Shown here: positions 60,068 through 64,000 of the stretch, piece by piece
How the letters are laid out: every line of letters begins with the position of its first letter
Position numbering within the stretch: position 1 is the stretch's first letter
Source: Oceanococcus sp964629015
Lineage (GTDB): Bacteria; Pseudomonadota; Gammaproteobacteria; Nevskiales; Oceanococcaceae
Length of the DNA: 64,000 nucleotides
Direction of reading: 5' to 3'
Assembly: GCA_964629015.1 (NCBI GenBank)
Contig: CAZVMN010000014.1
Location: forward strand, 1 to 64,000
Notes under the pieces: generated by a model
Databases searched by the model: none
What the model was told of the DNA's origin: nothing
The model's input: only the letters and a program-made list of their open reading frames with translations
Position numbers and translations under genes: made by a program

Positions 60068-60495
60068 CAGGTCGTAATCTTGGAAAGTTTTTTCAACCAG
60101 CGATCCGCGCGCTGATCTTGGGTCTTGCGCTCACGTACGCCTTTCATGCGTTCGCGAATCACGGCCACCTTCTCTTCAGCCGCCTTGGCGTCTTCGGCAC
60201 TCACAGCGCCAACCGCCTCGCCTTGTAGATCGATCCGCGGCGCATCCGGCTGGATTGACAACTGGTAACCCAAAGCACCGGTGTACCAGCGCAAGGCACT
60301 GGTCAGCTGATAGCTCGCCAGCTGATTGCTGTCGTCAGCCAGGATGTCCTTGTGGATGCCAACCTTCAGCGGTTTGCGTGCCTTGGGGTCATCAAAAAAG
60401 GCTTTGGGATAACGGGAAATCAGCGCTGGAAGCCATTCCTCGCGGGCGCGGCGGCTACGTTGCTGGTTTTTTTTACGCGTTTGAGAATCGGGCAT
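60067..60495 (-). CDS. proQ: ProQ/FinO domain RNA chaperone
   Basis: RNA-binding chaperone of 142 residues. It has a basic N-terminal stretch (RKKNQQRSRRAREEW), a ProQ/FinO core (about 22-90) with PKAFFDDPKARKPLKVGIHKD and LRWYTGALGYQLS, and a short basic C-terminal tail. It is a minimal ProQ that lacks the C-terminal Tudor-like domain of the E. coli protein. A gap of 128 bp without visible signals lies upstream. Confidence 0.9.
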   Translation of the reverse strand: MPDSQTRKKNQQRSRRAREEWLPALISRYPKAFFDDPKARKPLKVGIHKDILADDSNQLASYQLTSALRWYTGALGYQLSIQPDAPRIDLQGEAVGAVSAEDAKAAEEKVAVIRERMKGVRERKTQDQRADRWLKKLSKITT

Positions 60496-60623
60496 GGCCT
60501 GAATCAGCCGAAGACAGAGGGCCGTAATACGGTCGTAAACCGGATTCTACCTTGGGATAGCGCAAGCGCGCTAACCGAATATCGGATGCCTATATCGCCA
60601 CCCGCCGTGCAAAGCACCGGAAT

Positions 60624-61301
60624 TCAGGCTGTCGGGACGGGCTCCCCGTCCTCCAGGCGCAAGATGTACTCCTGAAACCCGCTCCGCAGCATCATGACGC
60701 GGTCGATGCTGTAGCGAGGCAGGCAGCGCTCCAGTTCTTTGGGCGCCATGCGCGGCGACTCGCGCATCTGTTCGATTTTAGGACGGATTTCTACCGCCTC
60801 TCGACCCGCCGGCGTGTAGCGACAGGGCTGTGCCGGCATCTCGGTGGAGGTGTACGCCATCAGCGCGTGCACCCGCGCTCCAGGGGCACACAGCGAGGCA
60901 ACCTGATCCATCAATAGGCTGATCAGATTGCGCGGCAGGTAATTCAGAAAATCCCAGCACAGCACAAGCGTGGGTCGATGAGCCGGGTTATGCGGAATCA
61001 CACCCTGAATGCGACGCACCAGGTCTTCCGCCGTGGTGGCCTGCTTCAGACTGGCCCTGGCCTGCGGGAAATTGACGATGTCGACACGGCATTGCATGTC
61101 GTTGAACAATTCAATTCCGGCTTTGCTGGGCGGTGCGAAATCCAACACAACACAGCGCCCGCCGGCCACTGTTCGCTCGATCAACTCGGCGAACAGCGGC
61201 AAACGTTCTGTGATTGGGGCTTCAACCGGCGCAGGCGGCTCGGGCCGCGCAGTCCGGCTGCCCCCGGAAAAAGGGAAGCGTCTCAGTCGGGCGCCTTGCA
61301 C
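60624..61301 (-). CDS. Degenerate methyltransferase-like protein
   Basis: Hypothetical protein of 225 residues with the layout of a class I methyltransferase: CVVLDFAPPSKAGIELFN where motif I would be, a DIVNF strand end, and LVLCWDFLNYLPRNLISLLM as the motif IV-like region. The glycine-rich SAM loop is missing, so catalytic activity is doubtful. The C-terminal RYSIDRVMMLRSGFQEYIL forms the last strands. It lies 14 bp after the bactofilin gene on the same strand, suggesting joint function. Confidence 0.75.
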   Translation of the reverse strand: MQGARLRRFPFSGGSRTARPEPPAPVEAPITERLPLFAELIERTVAGGRCVVLDFAPPSKAGIELFNDMQCRVDIVNFPQARASLKQATTAEDLVRRIQGVIPHNPAHRPTLVLCWDFLNYLPRNLISLLMDQVASLCAPGARVHALMAYTSTEMPAQPCRYTPAGREAVEIRPKIEQMRESPRMAPKELERCLPRYSIDRVMMLRSGFQEYILRLEDGEPVPTA

Positions 61302-61315
61302 ATTGCTGATCCGAC

Positions 61316-61885
61316 TTATCTGGCAGCGGCGCTCGTTTCCGTTTTGTTTGCGTCTTTGTCGCTGTCGGCCTCTTTCGATGTCTCATCTTTACGCTCGACA
61401 GCGACCGGACGCGGCGGCACAGCCACCGGTGACGACGGCTTCACTTCCGGCTTGGATGGCTGCAACAAATCACCAAACTTGGCCTGCACGGCTTCCTTGA
61501 TGGCATCCGGGTCCATTTCAACCGAACCGCGCAGATGCGCGCCGTCTTCCAAAGAAACTCGTGGCGCCATCACGGCACCTTGAATGCGGGCACTTTTCTT
61601 AATCGCGATGCGCTCGGCGGCGTAAATGTCGCCTTCAATCGTGCCATCAACCACCACAACATTCGCAAACGCGGTTCCGACGATACGGCCTTGTGAACCC
61701 ACCGCCAGCTGGTTGCTCTTGAGTACGACCATGCCGGTAATCTTGCCCTCAATCAGCAAGTCTTCTTCGGCGTGCAGATCACCTTTGATATGGGTTTTCG
61801 GCCCAATCGACGCGCCGTCTCGACGCATGGCCGTCTGCGAGGGTTGAGGATACGGGGTGGCTGCTTGGTTGTTTTCCGCTGACAT
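61316..61885 (-). CDS. Bactofilin family cytoskeletal protein
   Basis: Polymer-forming cytoskeletal protein of 189 residues. A Gln/Asn-rich N-terminal tail (1-25) precedes the beta-helical bactofilin core (about 28-130) built from hydrophobic repeats such as IGPKTHIKGDLHAEEDLLIE and VVVDGTIEGDIYAAERIAIK. A disordered, Lys/Ser/Ala-rich C-terminus follows. Bactofilins localise wall enzymes and polysaccharide machinery in other bacteria. Confidence 0.95.
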   Translation of the reverse strand: MSAENNQAATPYPQPSQTAMRRDGASIGPKTHIKGDLHAEEDLLIEGKITGMVVLKSNQLAVGSQGRIVGTAFANVVVVDGTIEGDIYAAERIAIKKSARIQGAVMAPRVSLEDGAHLRGSVEMDPDAIKEAVQAKFGDLLQPSKPEVKPSSPVAVPPRPVAVERKDETSKEADSDKDANKTETSAAAR

Positions 61886-62069
61886 ACGAACGTCCTGTTG
61901 CTAATAAGGTCGGGAAGTCGAACGACATACTGTGCGCTTCCCCGACGCGAACATAAAGGGTCGGTGAGAAATTTCTGTGAAGAGCCAAAAAGTTCTCAGG
62001 CAGACTGAGCATGCGACGCAAAGTTCGCCGTGGCAACCGGTATCATGAGTCCCTTTGCGGATTCATCGC

Positions 62070-62927
62070 ATGTCGCGCACCCAGCATTTTGTTCTGTGTT
62101 TTCGCTGCCCTGATAAACCCGGCATCATCGCCGCCGTGTCCTCGTTTCTGTTCGAGCAAGGCTGTGACATCCGGGACGCCGCGCAGTATGGCGACCCAGA
62201 CACCTGCAACTTCTTTGTCCGCATCCAATTGGCCGCGCCGGCTGAACTGACCTGCACCGAGCTCGATGCACGCATCCAGCCTTTAGTGCAAAAGCAACAG
62301 CTGGATTACACCCTGCACGATATGCAGCGCCGACTGCGCACGCTGATCGCCGTATCGCGCCAGGGCCATTGCCTCAACGACCTGCTGCACCGCTGGCACA
62401 GTGGCCTGCTACACACCGACATCGCTGGCGTCGTCTCCAACCACGAGGATTTTCGCCGCCTGACCGAATGGTACGGCCTGCCTTTCCACCATCTGCCCAT
62501 TGGCGAGGATGGCAAAGCGGCGCAAGAACAACGTCTGCTTGATCTTATCGAGAAAGAAAACGTCGAACTGCTGGTGCTGGCGCGCTACATGCAGGTCCTA
62601 TCCGAAGACCTGTGCGCAAAGCTTCAAGGCGCCTGCATCAACATTCACCACTCGTTCCTGCCCAGCTTCAAAGGCGCCAAGCCCTATCACCGCGCCCACG
62701 AACGTGGCGTCAAACTGATCGGCGCCACCGCGCACTTCGTTACACCGGACCTGGATGAAGGCCCGATCATTGAGCAGGACGTCGTGCGCGTGAATCACAC
62801 CCACTCCGCCGAAGACATGGTCAACATGGGCCGCGAGGTGGAAGCCCGCGTGCTGGCCAACGCGGTCGGCTGGTACGTGGAGCATCGCATTATGCCCAAT
62901 GGGCAGAAGACGATTGTGTTTCCCTAG
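62070..62927 (+). CDS. purU: Formyltetrahydrofolate deformylase
   Basis: Hydrolyses 10-formyl-THF to formate and THF, balancing one-carbon pools. From the ATG at 62070 the protein has 285 residues with an N-terminal ACT domain (about 5-85) and a formyltransferase-like catalytic domain with NIHHSFLPSFKGAKPYH and the Asp in LDEGPIIEQDV. The ATG at 62055 would add five residues. It is divergent from the bactofilin gene and followed by a hairpin. Confidence 0.94.
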   Translation: MSRTQHFVLCFRCPDKPGIIAAVSSFLFEQGCDIRDAAQYGDPDTCNFFVRIQLAAPAELTCTELDARIQPLVQKQQLDYTLHDMQRRLRTLIAVSRQGHCLNDLLHRWHSGLLHTDIAGVVSNHEDFRRLTEWYGLPFHHLPIGEDGKAAQEQRLLDLIEKENVELLVLARYMQVLSEDLCAKLQGACINIHHSFLPSFKGAKPYHRAHERGVKLIGATAHFVTPDLDEGPIIEQDVVRVNHTHSAEDMVNMGREVEARVLANAVGWYVEHRIMPNGQKTIVFP

Positions 62928-62947
62928 CGCATATATTGGCGCTGGCC

Positions 62948-62984
62948 ACACGCTCGTACTGGAAACTTCTTCCGAGCGTGTTTG
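62948..62984 (+). terminator. Probable terminator of purU
   Basis: Stem ACACGCTCG (62948-62956) with CGAGCGTGT (62973-62981) and a 16-nt loop, followed by TTTG. It lies 20 bp after the purU stop. Confidence 0.65.
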
Positions 62985-63011
62985 CCACTATCAAACAAAA
63001 AAGACGCGCAA

Positions 63012-63440
63012 TCAGGTGAAATTCAAGTAATAGCTCAGTGCGCTGCTATGCCTGCTGCGAAGACGCCACCCCGCCAATACGCTGTGAGAGAAACGCCAAT
63101 ATTCTTGACGAACAGGCTGCTCCGGCAAGCTGAAGCGCACCTGCACGATAGTCTTCTCTGAGCTACCAAAGGACAACAGCGGCTTACTGACCTTGGTCGA
63201 AAGCACGACGATCGCATTGCGATCCGCCAGATCGACCAAACGCTGCATATCTTGTTCGCTGTACGCGCCGTTATGCGTTTCCAGGGCTTCTCCAAGCTGT
63301 CCACCCAGATCATTGACCAGTTCGGCTTTGACCGCTGCACGCAGCTCCGGGTCCTCACTATTGCCAAGTGTCATCAAGCGATAACCGACGAACACCACAG
63401 CGATCGCTATAGCAGCCCAACCATGAATTTTTGTCGTCAA
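63012..63440 (-). CDS. Hypothetical membrane-anchored protein
   Basis: Unrecognised protein of 142 residues. One N-terminal hydrophobic helix (about 7-25) would anchor it, with the rest periplasmic. The region 26-75 is helical and acidic (DPELRAAVKAELVNDLGGQL), and the C-terminal half is beta-rich and basic. No motif allows a function. It lies between purU and the partial surface-protein gene. Confidence 0.65.
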   Translation of the reverse strand: MTTKIHGWAAIAIAVVFVGYRLMTLGNSEDPELRAAVKAELVNDLGGQLGEALETHNGAYSEQDMQRLVDLADRNAIVVLSTKVSKPLLSFGSSEKTIVQVRFSLPEQPVRQEYWRFSHSVLAGWRLRSRHSSALSYYLNFT

Positions 63441-63504
63441 ATTATCCCCCCGCTCTCACAAGCCATACCAAAGCAACGGATTTCCGCTCCAATTGCGCCC
63501 ACGA

Positions 63505-64000
63505 TCAGGATGCAGAAACGCCGGGCTTAGAAGCGGCCATTCGCGCCGGAATGCGGCGCAACCCTATTACGGCAAGGACAAGCATCCACCAGTCGAACGA
63601 ACCCGACCCGGTATCTTCGGCCTCACTCGGCGTTGACGTGGGCGACGGTGAGCTTGTTGGCGGAGTGACGTCAGGCGTCACTGCGGGTGACACCGTCGGT
63701 GTCGCAGTCGGAGTTGGCGTCACACTCGGCTCTGGACTCGCTGTTGGTGTAGGACTCGATGTGGGCGAAGGCGTTGGAACCGTTGTCGGAACTGGGGTCG
63801 GTGTGGACGTGGCCGTTGGCGACGGTGTTGGCGTTGGCGTTGGCGTTGGCGTTGGCGTTGGCGTTGCAGAGGGTTCTGGAGACGGTTCGATGGTTGGGCT
63901 TGGCGTCGGCGGGGCTGTCGCCCCCGGTGTCGAGGCGTACTCGAAAGCACCAATATCACACCGAAACCCTGCCCCGTCGCTGTCGGGACGCGGAGCGCCA
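63505..64000 (-). CDS. Surface protein C-terminus with Thr-Pro stalk and sorting tail (partial)
   Basis: The frame is open from the right window edge to the stop at 63505, so only the last 164 or so residues are seen. They begin with GFRCDIGAFEYAS, the closing pattern of choice-of-anchor Q/parallel beta-helix proteins. A Thr-Pro-Ser-rich stalk of about 90 residues follows, partly encoded by a GTTGGC hexanucleotide repeat. The end is TGSGSFDWWMLVLAVIGLRR plus a basic tail, a GlyGly-CTERM-like signal. The protein is probably large, exported and anchored or processed at the C-terminus. A start at the GTG at 63723 would be an artefact. Confidence 0.8.
   Translation of the reverse strand, partial: GAPRPDSDGAGFRCDIGAFEYASTPGATAPPTPSPTIEPSPEPSATPTPTPTPTPTPTPSPTATSTPTPVPTTVPTPSPTSSPTPTASPEPSVTPTPTATPTVSPAVTPDVTPPTSSPSPTSTPSEAEDTGSGSFDWWMLVLAVIGLRRIPARMAASKPGVSAS
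63827..63862. repeat. Hexanucleotide tandem repeat in the stalk
   Basis: Six perfect copies of GTTGGC (complement GCCAAC), flanked by imperfect copies on both sides. Each copy encodes one Thr-Pro pair on the minus strand. Because the unit is 6 bp, slippage would change stalk length without breaking the frame. Confidence 0.9.

Noticed and set aside
63700..63870. Possible CRISPR-like repeat array
   Set aside because: The repeats are 6-bp coding tandem units with no spacers. They encode Thr-Pro pairs in a protein stalk.

Overview
The window is a moderately GC-rich bacterial chromosome segment, densely coded on both strands, with no phage, insertion sequence or CRISPR array that I can see. The content (argC/erpA/tyrS next to an rRNA promoter, ProQ, bacterioferritin with its ferredoxin, DmdC-type acyl-CoA dehydrogenase, 7Fe ferredoxin, GlyGly-CTERM tails) points to a gammaproteobacterium. 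The sulfotransferases suggest, but do not prove, a marine or saline habitat. I cannot name the genus from sequence alone.

Layout. 1-165: promoter and leader of an rRNA operon that runs off the left edge. 194-7400: tyrS, an M23 peptidase, the argC-DUF6776-erpA operon, a CLC channel and hemJ. 7441-8296: iron storage genes bfd and bfr under two Fur-box-like sites. 8320-22773: housekeeping and accessory enzymes, including two Nudix hydrolases, a HAD phosphatase, an IMPase-family phosphatase, an ArsR-methyltransferase coupled to a BASS transporter, a secreted trypsin-like protease with a sorting tail, FdxA, PhzF, an isomerase, an acyl-CoA ligase and TruD. 22793-23049: a tRNA-Ala/tRNA-Glu operon with its promoter and terminator. 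23101-28217: an M48 lipoprotein, DsbD, an SmpA-like lipoprotein and DmdC.

28214-55683 is the main accessory region, a surface polysaccharide locus of about 27 kb. A long minus-strand run starts with a YjbH-like protein, Wza and the Wzc tyrosine autokinase. It continues with the pseudaminic acid pathway pseB-pseC-pseF-pseG-formyltransferase-pseI, a surface carbohydrate protein, a sulfotransferase, a methyltransferase, the flippase Wzx, two GT4 glycosyltransferases, two further sulfotransferase-like genes, the polymerase Wzy and a nucleotide-sugar epimerase. A plus-strand initiating phosphoglycosyl transferase is fused to a degenerate epimerase-like domain. A WbpM/CapD dehydratase and a membrane AMIN protein close the locus. 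Read together, the genes predict a Wzx/Wzy-type exported polymer. It is probably initiated with a FucNAc/QuiNAc-type sugar, contains a formylated pseudaminic acid, and is sulfated.

55783-64000 returns to ordinary genes: a lipoprotein, a KAS III, a retinol-saturase-like FAD enzyme, carbonic anhydrase, ProQ, a degenerate methyltransferase-like protein with a bactofilin, PurU, a small membrane protein, and the C-terminal part of a large surface protein with a Thr-Pro stalk and a sorting tail cut by the right edge.
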